DNA of 64,000 nucleotides, taken from assembly GCA_002070475.1 (NCBI GenBank), contig MWDI01000030.1:1-64000 (forward strand), written 5' to 3'. Positions 1 to 9,773 of this stretch are shown one piece after another (the stretch's first letter is position 1; each line of letters opens with the position of its first letter). The translations under genes and the position numbers were made by a program. The stretch is from Firmicutes bacterium ADurb.Bin146. GTDB lineage: Bacteria > Bacillota > Clostridia > DUPQ01. The notes below the pieces were generated by a model. It was not told where the DNA came from. It was given only the letters and a program-made list of their open reading frames with translations, and searched no databases.

Positions 1-142
1 CTCATGTCAACACATTTCTCGCCCGTTTTTCGACAGCTTCTAAATCTTAGCACAGCGGTTTTGACCTGTCAACATATTTTTTTATTTATTTGTAAAATTC
101 TATACACCAATAAATAACTGACAATTTTACACTTTTTTTAAT

Positions 143-170
143 AAGAAAAAATCCGGTAAACACCGGATCT
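143..170 (-). terminator. Rho-independent terminator of the hsp20 gene
   Basis: On the minus strand a 7-bp stem (ATCCGGT/ACCGGAT, forward 151-157 and 162-168) with a 4-base loop is followed by a run of T residues (forward A-run near 145-150). It lies just after the hsp20 stop codon. DNA from 1 to 142 has no convincing gene. Confidence 0.85.
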
Positions 171-195
171 TTTCATTGCTGTCTTTAATGTATTG

Positions 196-612
196 TTATT
201 TGATTTCTATTGTCTTGCTTGGAATTTCTTCTTTATCCTTCTTAGGAAGGCTTACTGTAAGTATTCCATTTTCATATTTTGCCTTGATGTCTTCCTGCTT
301 AACTCCCTTAGCATAGAAGCTTCTGGAAAATTCACCATAGCATCTTTCTCTTCTGATGAAGTTCTTTTCTTTTTCTTCTTTCTCGCAATCCCTACTAGCC
401 GAGATTGTAAGATAGTTATTCTTCAATTCAACAGATATATCTTTCTTATCAAATCCTGGGAGTTCTGCTTCAAGAACATATTCCTTATCATTCTCTGAAA
501 CGTCAATTCTAAAACCCTGGGTGCTTGACATAACATCTGTGCTGAAGAACTCATTCATCATATCCAATACACTGTAATCGTTTCTTCTATTTCTTGTTAT
601 TAAGTCAAACAT
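196..612 (-). CDS. Hsp20/alpha-crystallin small heat shock protein
   Basis: A cytoplasmic ATP-independent holdase that binds unfolding proteins. The 138-residue product has an alpha-crystallin domain over roughly residues 35-135, with the family pattern of an acidic N-terminal strand (FRIDVSENDKEYVLEAELPG), the FSRSF segment and a closing NGILTVSLPK motif. An upstream in-frame ATG at 627 exists, but GGAGGTGA at forward 618-625 stands five bases before the ATG at 612, so 612 is the likely start. It is a single gene with its own promoter, two CtsR-like boxes and a terminator, which indicates control by heat or protein-damage stress. Family assignment is secure; CtsR control is inferred from the DNA. 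Confidence 0.95.
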   Translation of the reverse strand: MFDLITRNRRNDYSVLDMMNEFFSTDVMSSTQGFRIDVSENDKEYVLEAELPGFDKKDISVELKNNYLTISASRDCEKEEKEKNFIRRERCYGEFSRSFYAKGVKQEDIKAKYENGILTVSLPKKDKEEIPSKTIEIK

Positions 613-632
613 TTTTGTCACCTCCATTTAAC

Positions 633-709
633 TTTGACTTTCCTTGACCTACCTATATTCTATCATACTTAAAAATATCATCAAATGCATATTTTGACCT
701 TATCTGACC
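633..709 (-). promoter_or_regulatory. hsp20 promoter flanked by two CtsR-like operator boxes
   Basis: On the minus strand a -35 TTGATG (forward 679-684) and -10 TAGAAT (657-662) are 16 bp apart. Box 1, at forward 633-649, reads GGTCAAG-GAA-AGTCAAA and overlaps the expected start of transcription. Box 2, at 693-709, reads GGTCAGA-TAA-GGTCAAA and lies just upstream of -35. The known CtsR consensus is a tandem heptad RGTCAAA-NAN-RGTCAAA; each box differs at one heptad base. Confidence 0.8.
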
Positions 710-782
710 ATTAATTAAAAATAAACTGATATAACTCTTTATATCTCGTTTTTCCTTAATATATCTTCGTTTTTCTTGAAAT

Positions 783-1715
783 TTAACTTTTATCTGTTTG
801 TAAAATCAACTTTATACAATTGTTTATATCTTCTAGTGATTCAGCTTTAAATATAATTTCTCTGAATTTAGCACTATTTTTCAAACCTTTAAAATACCAT
901 GCGCCATGCTTGCGCATTTCAATAATTCCCTTCTTTTCTCCATTATATTCTATCTGAAGCTCAACATGCCTCATAAATACTTCAATCCTCTGTTCTAATG
1001 AGGGTATGGTATTTAAAAAGATCCATGGATTACCTAAACTTCCTCTTGCAATCATTACATCATAGCAACCAGTCTGTTTTCTAATATCCTTTATATCCTG
1101 TTCGCAGAAAACATCACCATTTGCAATAACCGGTATATTTATATTCTCTCTTAACTTAACAATATGACTCCAATCAGCTTTACCTGAATAAAACATATCT
1201 CGTGTCCTAGGATGTAAAGTAATACATACTGCCCCAGCAGCTTCCATCGCTTTTCCAAATTCAATATAGTTTAAATTCTGATTATCAAAACCTGAACGGA
1301 ATTTTACGCTTACCGGTACTTTTGAAGCATTTACAACTGCTTTAGTGATTTTGTAAGCTTTACCTAAATCCTTCATTAATGCGCTACCCTCGCCATTTCT
1401 TACTACTTTTGAAACTGGACAACCCATATTAATATCTATTAGTACTGGATTTAAAGAAGATACATATTGAGCTGCATACTTCATAGGTTCAATTTCCGAT
1501 CCAAATATCTGAATCGTGAATGGCTCTGTCGGATTTGTTTTGCTTAGTAATTTTTTTGTTTTTTTATCGTTGTATAAAAGGCCTTTTGCACTTATCATTT
1601 CGGAATATGTTAATTTTGCACCGTGTTCAATACATATCGTTCGAAATGGAGCATCGGTTATTCCCGCCATAGGAGCCAAAAAAAGTCCTTCTATATTTTT
1701 TTCTTGTATAATCAA
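783..1715 (-). CDS. dusB: tRNA-dihydrouridine synthase
   Basis: An FMN-dependent enzyme that reduces specific uridines in the tRNA D-loop to dihydrouridine. The 310-residue TIM-barrel protein shows the N-terminal LAPMAGITDAPFR flavin-binding motif (about residues 13-25), the catalytic-cysteine segment INMGCPVSKV with RNGEGSALM after it, and the phosphate-binding ARGSLGNPW segment. The start at 1715 is TTG, preceded by AAAGGA; no in-frame ATG fits as well. It lies 41 bp after pyrI in the same direction with no terminator seen between, so it may be the last gene of the pyr operon. A TATAAT in the gap (forward near 1741-1746) could also give a separate transcript. Confidence 0.93.
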   Translation of the reverse strand: MIIQEKNIEGLFLAPMAGITDAPFRTICIEHGAKLTYSEMISAKGLLYNDKKTKKLLSKTNPTEPFTIQIFGSEIEPMKYAAQYVSSLNPVLIDINMGCPVSKVVRNGEGSALMKDLGKAYKITKAVVNASKVPVSVKFRSGFDNQNLNYIEFGKAMEAAGAVCITLHPRTRDMFYSGKADWSHIVKLRENINIPVIANGDVFCEQDIKDIRKQTGCYDVMIARGSLGNPWIFLNTIPSLEQRIEVFMRHVELQIEYNGEKKGIIEMRKHGAWYFKGLKNSAKFREIIFKAESLEDINNCIKLILQTDKS

Positions 1716-1756
1716 AAGGTTTTATCCTTTCATATATTATTAATGTGTATTATATA

Positions 1757-2185
1757 CTATAACTCTTCTTTATCAGACTTAGTTTCACAGTACGCACACC
1801 TGTATATCCTATTTTCACTATCAGTTAGATTAAAAATCTGGTCTATCTCCTGCTCTGTCGAAGTAATACATCTGGGATTATTACACTTTATAACATTAAC
1901 TAGCCTTTTTGGCAGTTCTAAATGCTTTTTTTCAGATATCTTTCCTTCTCTTATTATATTAACAGTAATATTAGGATCTATGTATCCAAGGACATCAAGG
2001 TTCATATCTATGATTGAGTCTATCTTGATTACATCTTTTATGCCATATTTCCTGCTTCTACAGTTCCTTATTACTGCCACCGAGCATTTAAGTTCTTCAA
2101 GATTAAGATATTTATATATCCTCATGCTGTTACCTGCTTTTATATGATCTAGTACAATACCGTCAACGATGCTATCTATTTTCAT
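1757..2185 (-). CDS. pyrI: Aspartate carbamoyltransferase regulatory chain
   Basis: Regulatory subunit of aspartate transcarbamoylase, which binds nucleotide effectors and holds catalytic trimers together through a zinc domain. The product is 142 residues. The zinc site is complete: C101, C106, C130 and C133, with the same spacing (5, 24, 3) as the enterobacterial protein (109, 114, 138, 141). It follows pyrB by 12 bp on the minus strand, so the two chains are probably made from one message. Presence of pyrI implies an allosterically regulated class B type enzyme, unlike the pyrB-only enzyme of Bacillus. Confidence 0.96.
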   Translation of the reverse strand: MKIDSIVDGIVLDHIKAGNSMRIYKYLNLEELKCSVAVIRNCRSRKYGIKDVIKIDSIIDMNLDVLGYIDPNITVNIIREGKISEKKHLELPKRLVNVIKCNNPRCITSTEQEIDQIFNLTDSENRIYRCAYCETKSDKEEL

Positions 2186-2197
2186 ATTTATCCTCCA

Positions 2198-3115
2198 TTA
2201 TACTTTAATATCTAAAAGCATAAGTATAAGTGCCATACGTATATATTTACCGTTTTTAACCTGTTTAAAGTAACAGGCTCTCAAATCATCATCAACTTTA
2301 ACTGATATCTCGTTAACTCTTGGAAGAGGATGCATTATACTAAGGTCTTCCCTAGCTGATTTTAATTTATCAGGAGTAAGTATATAGCTATCTTTCAAGC
2401 GTATATAGTCTGCTTCATTGAAGAATCTCTCTCTTTGGACCCTGGTCATGTATAATATATCCAGCTTTGGCAAGAATTCATCTATATTCGTTGTTTCGAC
2501 ATATTTTATTTTATTATTATCTAGCATACCTGCTTTCACATAATCTGGTATTACAAGCTCTTTTGGAGATATGAACACATACTCTATACCTTCATATCTT
2601 GACAGTGCATTAATGAGCGAATGAACAGTCCTGCCAAATTTCAAATCTCCGCAAAATCCCACTGTCAAGTTTGCAAGCCTTCCTTTTTCTCTTTGAATAG
2701 TAAGCAGATCGGCAAGCGTCTGAGTAGGATGACTATGTCCTCCATCTCCTGCATTTATTATCGGGACTGTAGTTCTTTTTGATGCAGCGAGCGGAGCGCC
2801 TTCTTTAGGGTGTCTCATTGCGATTATATCTGCATAATATCCTACTGTCTGTACCGTGTCAGTTACACTTTCGCCTTTTACAGATGAAGAACCGTCTGAT
2901 GTTGAAAACCCTAACACGCTCCCTCCTAATTCAAGCATTGCCGCTTCGAAACTAAGTCTGGTTCTTGTGCTTGGCTCAAAAAACAAAGTAGCCAGTTTTT
3001 TTCTCTTACATGTGTCCTGATATTTTTCAGGGTCAGATATAATTTTGTTTGCAGTGTTTATAAGCTCATCGATCTGTGAAGTTGTAAGATCAGTAATATC
3101 CATCAGATGCTTCAT
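2198..3115 (-). CDS. pyrB: Aspartate carbamoyltransferase catalytic chain
   Basis: Catalyses carbamoyl phosphate plus aspartate to carbamoyl aspartate, the second step of UMP synthesis. The 305-residue protein has the carbamoyl-phosphate motif FEPSTRTR at residues 46-53, the HPTQTLADL motif in the middle and the aspartate-loop HPLPR segment near the C-terminus. Length is normal for the family. It lies between pyrE and pyrI with 11-12 bp gaps in the pyr operon. Confidence 0.97.
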   Translation of the reverse strand: MKHLMDITDLTTSQIDELINTANKIISDPEKYQDTCKRKKLATLFFEPSTRTRLSFEAAMLELGGSVLGFSTSDGSSSVKGESVTDTVQTVGYYADIIAMRHPKEGAPLAASKRTTVPIINAGDGGHSHPTQTLADLLTIQREKGRLANLTVGFCGDLKFGRTVHSLINALSRYEGIEYVFISPKELVIPDYVKAGMLDNNKIKYVETTNIDEFLPKLDILYMTRVQRERFFNEADYIRLKDSYILTPDKLKSAREDLSIMHPLPRVNEISVKVDDDLRACYFKQVKNGKYIRMALILMLLDIKV

Positions 3116-3126
3116 AGTTGGTCTCC

Positions 3127-3759
3127 TTATACTTTAATCCATCCTTCATCAGAAGGATTATCACGAAATGCCAGTAATCTGTTTTTATCAGCCTCTTTTA
3201 TATACCCTTTATCGCAAGCTACTTCAATAACAGTATCAAAATCCGTCAAGCTAATATTCAACACATCCGCCTGTCTAAGTCTTTCAATCCCTTTTTTCAT
3301 ACCATATGTGAAAATGCTGGCTATGCCTAGAACCTGAGCTTTTTCTTCCCTAAGCGCTTCAACTGTATCTATAACACTTCCGCCAGTGGATATCAGGTCC
3401 TCTATTACAACGACCTTCTGCCCAGGCATAAGTCTTCCTTCTATACGATTACCTCTACCGTGGTCTTTAGCTAAAGAACGCACATACCCCATAGGCAGTT
3501 TAAGTAAATGCGCAGTAATTGCTGCATGGGCTATACCTGCTGTGCTTGTTCCCATAATTGCTTGGCAATCAGGATAATTTTTTATTATTAATTCAGCAAG
3601 CCCTTTTTCAATATCCAGCCTTACCAGATGATCAGATAACGTAATTCTGTTATCACAGTAGATAGGGCTTTTAATGCCGCTTGCCCATGTAAATGGTTTG
3701 TCTGGGCTCAAAAATACTGCTTGTATATTCAACAAATGTTCTGCTATTTTTCTTTTCAT
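3127..3759 (-). CDS. pyrE: Orotate phosphoribosyltransferase
   Basis: Transfers the phosphoribosyl group of PRPP to orotate to give OMP. The 210-residue protein has the PRPP-binding loop [13 protein letters not shown] at about residues 116-128 and the catalytic flexible loop [11 protein letters not shown] near 98-108. Its start overlaps the stop of pyrF by one base (3759), which suggests translational coupling, fitting consecutive enzymes of the pathway. Confidence 0.97.
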   Translation of the reverse strand: MKRKIAEHLLNIQAVFLSPDKPFTWASGIKSPIYCDNRITLSDHLVRLDIEKGLAELIIKNYPDCQAIMGTSTAGIAHAAITAHLLKLPMGYVRSLAKDHGRGNRIEGRLMPGQKVVVIEDLISTGGSVIDTVEALREEKAQVLGIASIFTYGMKKGIERLRQADVLNISLTDFDTVIEVACDKGYIKEADKNRLLAFRDNPSDEGWIKV

Positions 3760-4469
3760 TAGCTTTCCTTTCCTTCTACAAATTCATACAAACATCTTGC
3801 GTATGCTGCCACAGGGTCTTGCGCTTGCGTTATAGGCCTTCCGACCACTATGTAATCGCATCCTATCGTAGAAGCTTCAAAAGGGGTTGTTATTCGTGAC
3901 TGATCATCCTTTTTGCTGTCTTTAAACCTTATACCCGGTGTTACTGTAATAAACGACTTACCACATGCTGCCTTGACTTTTGCAGCTTCCAATGGCGAGC
4001 ATACTACTCCATCTATTCCAGCCTTCAATGCCAGGGTAGAATAATTCATGACTACTTCATCCATAGTCCCACTTATCATCAGCTCTTCATGAAGCTCCTG
4101 ATTATTTATTGAAGTAAGCATTGTTACGCCTATTAACAGAGGACGGGTTCCATCTTCCCTTGTAAGACCTTTAAGCGCAGCTTGCATCATCTTTACAGTA
4201 CCTAAAGTGTGAAGGTTCACCATATCCACATCTAGAAGCGATAAGCTTCTCATTGCTCTTTCGACAGTATTAGGTATGTCATGAAGTTTAAGATCTAAAA
4301 AAATCTTATGACCTTTTTTCTTTATCTGCTTTACTATATCCGGACCTTCTGCATAAAACAGTTCCATACCTATTTTTACATATGGCTTTTCCTTTCCGAA
4401 CAAATTTAAAAAATCCATTACTTCCTTTTTTGACGGGAAATCACATGCTATAATTACATCCTTTTTCAT
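3759..4469 (-). CDS. pyrF: Orotidine 5'-phosphate decarboxylase
   Basis: Decarboxylates OMP to UMP, the last step of the pathway. The 236-residue TIM-barrel protein carries the signature DLKLHDIPNT at residues 59-68, which supplies the Asp-Lys-Asp catalytic network, and a phosphate-binding GxDYIVVGRPIT segment near the C-terminus. It is of the short bacterial type (PyrF group I). Start and stop overlap pyrD (4 bp) and pyrE (1 bp). Confidence 0.97.
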   Translation of the reverse strand: MKKDVIIACDFPSKKEVMDFLNLFGKEKPYVKIGMELFYAEGPDIVKQIKKKGHKIFLDLKLHDIPNTVERAMRSLSLLDVDMVNLHTLGTVKMMQAALKGLTREDGTRPLLIGVTMLTSINNQELHEELMISGTMDEVVMNYSTLALKAGIDGVVCSPLEAAKVKAACGKSFITVTPGIRFKDSKKDDQSRITTPFEASTIGCDYIVVGRPITQAQDPVAAYARCLYEFVEGKES

Positions 4470-5380
4470 TTATGAGCTCCTCCGATTATTTCATTTATAT
4501 CTTCAATACCCAGCTTGTCCAGCTCGTCTGGCAGTTTATCTATAATTGTCTTGCATATATATGGATCCGTAAGGTTCATTGAACCTATCTGTACCGCTGT
4601 TGCTCCTGCCATCATCATTTCTAAAACATCCTTCGCTGAGCTTATTCCTCCAATACCTATTATTGGTATGTTAACCGCTTCATATATTTGATACACCATG
4701 CGAAGCGCTATAGGAAAGATTGCAGGACCTGATAATCCTCCTGTTATGTTGGCTAGTACAGGTTTTCTCTTTTTTATATCAATCCTCATCCCCAATAAAG
4801 TGTTAATTGCGCAAATTCCCGAAGCGCCTGCATCTTCGCATGCTTTTGCTATTGATGCTATATCTGTCACATTAGGAGATAATTTAATATAAACAGGTTT
4901 ATCTGCTGCCTTTACTACAGCCTTAGTTACTTTTGCAGCCATATCCGCGCTTGTACCGAAACTCATTCCCCCATCGTGCACATTGGGACAGCTTATGTTG
5001 ACCTCAATAATACCTACATTATTAATCCCTTTTAATCTTTTTACACAATATTCATATTCCTCAATAGAAAATCCAGATATATTTGCTATGATAGGTTTAG
5101 AATAATATGATAATATCTCTTTCATTTCATACTCAACCACATGATCAATACCCGGATTCTGCAAGCCGACACTGTTAAGCATACCACAATTGCTTTCGGC
5201 AATCCTTGGAGTAGCATTCCCGAATCTTAAATCTTTAGTAGTGCCCTTAATACTGAACGAGCCTAATATGTTAATGTCATAATAGTTAATGTATTCCTTT
5301 CCATACCCGAAACATCCGCTAGCTGGTATTATTGGGTTTGATAATTCTAATCCGCTAAGGTTTACTTTTAAACTTACCAT
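4466..5380 (-). CDS. pyrD: Dihydroorotate dehydrogenase, NAD-dependent type, catalytic subunit
   Basis: Oxidises dihydroorotate to orotate with FMN; electrons leave through PyrK to NAD. The 304-residue barrel protein belongs to class 1B: the catalytic base is a cysteine, C131, in NISCPNVHDGG. The C-terminal FMN phosphate motif GIGGISSA followed by GATAVQIGS is present. It overlaps pyrK by 7 bp, which fits the known heterotetramer of PyrD and PyrK. Confidence 0.97.
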   Translation of the reverse strand: MVSLKVNLSGLELSNPIIPASGCFGYGKEYINYYDINILGSFSIKGTTKDLRFGNATPRIAESNCGMLNSVGLQNPGIDHVVEYEMKEILSYYSKPIIANISGFSIEEYEYCVKRLKGINNVGIIEVNISCPNVHDGGMSFGTSADMAAKVTKAVVKAADKPVYIKLSPNVTDIASIAKACEDAGASGICAINTLLGMRIDIKKRKPVLANITGGLSGPAIFPIALRMVYQIYEAVNIPIIGIGGISSAKDVLEMMMAGATAVQIGSMNLTDPYICKTIIDKLPDELDKLGIEDINEIIGGAHK

Positions 5381-6099
5381 ATTATCTCCTCTTTGAACAA
5401 AACCGGTCCTTCTTTACATATTCTTTTATATCCATATCGGGTTTTGCATGTGCATCCCATACAAGCTCCGAACCCGCATCCCATCCTCTCTTCAAAAGAA
5501 AACTGGCCTGATGTTTCACAATTGTTATAAACGGCCTTTAGCATGGGTTCAGGCCCGCATGTGAAAACATAGTCATAATCAATTTCGCTAAGCACATCAG
5601 TTGCATAACCTTTGTGTCCGTAGCTTCCATCTAAGCAACAGACATATACTTTACAACCAAGAGCTTTAAACTCCTCCTCGTAAAAAACATCATCTTTTTT
5701 ATTAAAACCTAAAATAACATTTGGCGTAAAACCTTTCTTTATTAAGATTTTTGCCAGATAGTACAAAGGAGGTACACCGCAACCTCCACCTATTAAAAGA
5801 GGCTTTTCTGTTACAACATCAGTGTCATAACCATTACCTAGATCACATAATACATCCAACTGCTGTAATGGTTTCATAGATGAAAGTATTTCTGTACCCT
5901 TTCCTACTGCCTTGAATATGAGGGTAATATTATTTTCAGATATATCACATACCGACAAAGGTCTTCTTAGAAAAAGACCATCAATTTTTATATTAACAAA
6001 CTGCCCGGGTGCTTTTATCCAAGTTGTATCTCCGGATAATTTCATTTCATAAATATCATATGTAAGCTGCTTCATACTTGTTATTGCGTAAATTCCCAT
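5374..6099 (-). CDS. pyrK: Dihydroorotate dehydrogenase electron transfer subunit
   Basis: FAD and [2Fe-2S] subunit that passes electrons from PyrD to NAD. An ATG at 6117 would be possible, but AAAGGGA sits at the right distance before the ATG at 6099 and most homologues begin here, giving 241 residues. Seen are the FAD-binding RRPLSV (about 45-50), the nucleotide-binding GGGCGVPPLY (about 104-113) and four cluster ligands C208, C213, C216 and C228. Its 5' end overlaps pyrC by 19 bp. Confidence 0.95.
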   Translation of the reverse strand: MGIYAITSMKQLTYDIYEMKLSGDTTWIKAPGQFVNIKIDGLFLRRPLSVCDISENNITLIFKAVGKGTEILSSMKPLQQLDVLCDLGNGYDTDVVTEKPLLIGGGCGVPPLYYLAKILIKKGFTPNVILGFNKKDDVFYEEEFKALGCKVYVCCLDGSYGHKGYATDVLSEIDYDYVFTCGPEPMLKAVYNNCETSGQFSFEERMGCGFGACMGCTCKTRYGYKRICKEGPVLFKEEIIW

Positions 6100-7262
6100 A
6101 CGATTTTCCCTTTGCATATTGTCTTAATTATTCTTCCTTTCATGCGCATTCCCTCAAAAGGAGTATTCCTTCCTTTTGATAAAAAGGTATCTGCTTTAAC
6201 TATATAATCAGCATCTGTATCAAGCACGGTAAAATCAGAATATCCAGGTATCCTATATGTCGTTGCAGGATTAATTGCCATTAGCTCAACCAACCTTTCA
6301 AGATTGATTAATCCAGTCTCAACCAAGTAAGTATACATACTGCTAAATGCAGTCTCTAATCCAATAACACCCATAGCTCCTGATAATTTATCCTCATGAG
6401 TGTGTGGGGCATGGTCTGTCGCAATCATGTCGATTGTCCCGTCACAGATTGCTTGTAATAATGCTTGTTTATCTTCTTTATCCCCCAAAGGAGGATTCAT
6501 TTTAAAGTTTTCTGATATAACATCTTCATTAGTGAAGATAAGATAATGAGGAGCAGTCTCGCATGTTATGCTGATTCCCTGCTTTTTTGCCTCTCTTATC
6601 AGTTCGATACTTTTTTTAGATGACACATGACATACATGGTACCTACATGTTATATTCATATCCTTAATGAGTTCAATATCTCTTTTTATATTCATATACT
6701 CGCTCATCCTGGGGTCATCATATGAAAAATCCTCACAGTGTGCAGCTATGAGGACATCATTAAAAGATGCTTTATTAATGGCTTCTTTCATTACTAAGTC
6801 TGATGAGACAGGGTTTCCATCATCAGAAAAACTTGTTACATAATCTTTCAGCATGGAAAATTCTGTTGTTTTCTTTCCTTGCCTATTTTCTGTTATACAG
6901 CCATATTGATATACATTAATACACGCGTCTTTGTTAATAATATCTTGTACCATCTTTATGCTATTAATATTATCAGGTGCAGGAATGACATTTGGCATTG
7001 CGCATATTGATGTAAATCCTCCTTTTGCAGCACTTTTAGAACCTGTAAGTATTGTTTCTTTATAATCAAATCCCGGTTCTCTAAGATGTACATGAACATC
7101 CACAAGACCGGGTATAATATATTTTCCAGTAAGATCGATAACCTGCTTGCTTTCAATAGATGAAAGATTTTTACCTACTATCCATTGTTTTTCATTAATT
7201 ATTAGCAAGTCGGAGGAATTGAAGCTTCCATCTGTATATATAAAAGCGTTCTTTAATAACAT
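6081..7262 (-). CDS. pyrC: Dihydroorotase
   Basis: A zinc amidohydrolase that closes carbamoyl aspartate to dihydroorotate. The 393-residue protein is a class I (bacterial/CAD-like) dihydroorotase: metal motif DVHVHLREPG at 55-64, SDDG near 146-149 (candidate bridging aspartate), AAHCE near 173-177, HVSS near 212 and ATDHAPH at 281-287. The start has a strong AAGGAGG six bases upstream. It follows uraA after a 60-bp gap that holds a GC-rich hairpin. Confidence 0.97.
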   Translation of the reverse strand: MLLKNAFIYTDGSFNSSDLLIINEKQWIVGKNLSSIESKQVIDLTGKYIIPGLVDVHVHLREPGFDYKETILTGSKSAAKGGFTSICAMPNVIPAPDNINSIKMVQDIINKDACINVYQYGCITENRQGKKTTEFSMLKDYVTSFSDDGNPVSSDLVMKEAINKASFNDVLIAAHCEDFSYDDPRMSEYMNIKRDIELIKDMNITCRYHVCHVSSKKSIELIREAKKQGISITCETAPHYLIFTNEDVISENFKMNPPLGDKEDKQALLQAICDGTIDMIATDHAPHTHEDKLSGAMGVIGLETAFSSMYTYLVETGLINLERLVELMAINPATTYRIPGYSDFTVLDTDADYIVKADTFLSKGRNTPFEGMRMKGRIIKTICKGKIVWEFTQ

Positions 7263-7278
7263 GTCATCCTCCTTTTAA

Positions 7279-7310
7279 ACAAGCTGCCCCCTTTTTCAGA
7301 GGGCAGCCGT
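7279..7310 (-). terminator. GC-rich hairpin between uraA and pyrC, possible partial terminator
   Basis: Minus-strand stem GCTGCCC/GGGCAGC (forward 7283-7289 and 7301-7307) with an A/T-rich loop, followed by TTGTTTAAAA. The U-tract is imperfect and pyrC continues only 20 bp later, so it may reduce read-through, process the message or protect its 3' end. I found no PyrR-type CNGNGA loop here. Confidence 0.5.
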
Positions 7311-7322
7311 AATTAAAACCAA

Positions 7323-8669
7323 TTACTTGTTAACTGCTTCGTCTTTCTTGTCAGCAGGTATTACTAAATTCAATATTATTCCTAAAAGGGTTGCTACTGC
7401 AAGAGGAGAAATTTCTACTGCACCGATCATAAGTTTGTATGCTGTATCACCGGTAACATCACCTGCAAGGCTCATAGCTCCTAAACCAAGACCCACTGAA
7501 AGTATTACTGATACTACCAATATGTTCTTTGTATCAGAGAAATCGACTTTCCCATCTACTAATGCCCTAAGTCCAGCTGCTGAAATCATACCGAATAGCA
7601 CTATTGATGCACCTCCTATTACTGCAGAAGGTATTGTACTTACTGCTGTCCCGAATATTGTAATAGAACCGAATATTACTGCCATAATTGCTGCGTAGAA
7701 GATATTTTTAGGGTTATAGTTCTTTGTTATTGCAAGAACAGCTGTATTTTCTCCATATGTTGTGTTTGGAGGTCCGCCTAAAGCTCCTGCTATAAATGTT
7801 CCGACTCCATCACCCATTAATGTTCTATGAATTCCCGGGTCTACCATAAAGTCTTTACCACAAACTGTGCTATTAGCTGCGATATCACCAAGATGCTCCA
7901 TAAATGTAACTATAGCGATTGGCACAACTGAAAGTATAACGCCTAAATCAAATGACAGATACTTATAAAAGCTAAATGTCTTTCCAAGGTCCTGGAATAT
8001 AATTATCTGGCTCCAGTCAACTGTTGAATAATCTATTAAACCTATTATTAATGAATAGATATATCCGACGATAAATCCCATTAGAATCGGTATTACTTTT
8101 AAGAAACTTTTTGGTTTCGCAACCGCACTGACAACAAGGATAGTTAAAGCTGTGATTCCTGCTGCAGTCCATTCTTTCCATGCTGGTACTCCAAACCATA
8201 TCGATTGACCTATAATGTTGTTATAGAACATCTTTGGTGCAAGAATCATACCAATTACTATGATTACCGGACCAACAACTATCGGTGGGAATAATTTTCT
8301 TATTCTGTCTACACCTATCTTTTTAAGCAATAGAGAGAATACGATATATACCAGACCTGCAAGCATAACCGCCACACTTGTTTTTCCCATTGCAACATTC
8401 CATGTGTCTGAGCCGATTGCACCAGAACCTGCCATTGATGCTATCAATGCTGGCAGGAATGCAAAACTGCTTCCTAAGAAGACCGGAACTTTCTTCTTAG
8501 TTATGAAATAGAATGCTATTGTTCCAAGTCCTGCTGAAAGCAGTGCTACTGATATGCTCATGCCTGCTAAAATCGGTACGAGCACCGTTGCTCCAAACAT
8601 TGCGAACATGTGCTGAAAACTTAGCACAGCTGTTTTTAATGTGAAGCGTTCATTTACTGTTTTTCCCAT
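7323..8669 (-). CDS. uraA: Uracil permease (NCS2 family)
   Basis: An integral membrane uracil:proton symporter. The 448-residue hydrophobic protein shows NCS2 features: N-terminal QHMFAMFGATVLVP, a central EHLGDIAAN motif with the substrate-contacting glutamate, and GGPPNTTYGENTAV following it, then a C-terminal ASIVLFGMISAAGLR segment. About 13-14 membrane spans are apparent. It starts 34 bp after pyrR and shares its PyrR-controlled leader, the same order (pyrR, then permease) as in bacilli. Confidence 0.96.
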   Translation of the reverse strand: MGKTVNERFTLKTAVLSFQHMFAMFGATVLVPILAGMSISVALLSAGLGTIAFYFITKKKVPVFLGSSFAFLPALIASMAGSGAIGSDTWNVAMGKTSVAVMLAGLVYIVFSLLLKKIGVDRIRKLFPPIVVGPVIIVIGMILAPKMFYNNIIGQSIWFGVPAWKEWTAAGITALTILVVSAVAKPKSFLKVIPILMGFIVGYIYSLIIGLIDYSTVDWSQIIIFQDLGKTFSFYKYLSFDLGVILSVVPIAIVTFMEHLGDIAANSTVCGKDFMVDPGIHRTLMGDGVGTFIAGALGGPPNTTYGENTAVLAITKNYNPKNIFYAAIMAVIFGSITIFGTAVSTIPSAVIGGASIVLFGMISAAGLRALVDGKVDFSDTKNILVVSVILSVGLGLGAMSLAGDVTGDTAYKLMIGAVEISPLAVATLLGIILNLVIPADKKDEAVNK

Positions 8670-8703
8670 TGTAATTTCTCCTCCTAGTTTATTTCCTCAA
8701 TAT

Positions 8704-9401
<698 letters not shown>

Positions 9402-9458
9402 GTGGTTTTAATAAATTAACATTAAAAATTTATGGATAAAATAAAAATGAATCCCTTG

Positions 9459-9770
9459 CTATTTAATCTTGATGGCGGTGCCATATGCAACTACTTCAGC
9501 TGCACCTTGTGTAATAGCTGCTGATACATATCTTAACCCTATAATTGCATCTGCACCAAGTTTTTCCGTCTGCTCAACAATTCTTTTGGTTGCCATTGCT
9601 CGTGATTCATTCATCATTTCAGTATAACCGAACAGCTCTCCTCCAACTAAAGTCTTAAAGCTTGCAGCTATGTCTTTTCCAATGTGTTTTGATTGGACCA
9701 TTCCTGCATGCACTAGTCCTAAATATTCAATTTCCTTGCCTGGCACATAATCAATTGTTAACAGTTTCAT
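9459..9770 (-). CDS. YbjQ/UPF0145 family protein
   Basis: A 103-residue protein of the YbjQ (DUF74) family, which forms small pentameric assemblies; the biological role is not established, although the family is often labelled heavy-metal binding. The diagnostic segments are LVHAGMVQSKHIGKD, a central ATKRIVEQTEKLGADAIIGL and a C-terminal EVVAYGTAI. It starts three bases after the stop of the upstream YhfC-like gene, so the two are probably co-transcribed. Confidence 0.9.
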   Translation of the reverse strand: MKLLTIDYVPGKEIEYLGLVHAGMVQSKHIGKDIAASFKTLVGGELFGYTEMMNESRAMATKRIVEQTEKLGADAIIGLRYVSAAITQGAAEVVAYGTAIKIK

Positions 9771-9773
9771 TTT

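Noticed and set aside
7283..7307. Second PyrR attenuator between uraA and pyrC
   Set aside because: The hairpin has no CNGNGA loop and no upstream alternative pairing was seen, so it is listed only as a possible terminator.
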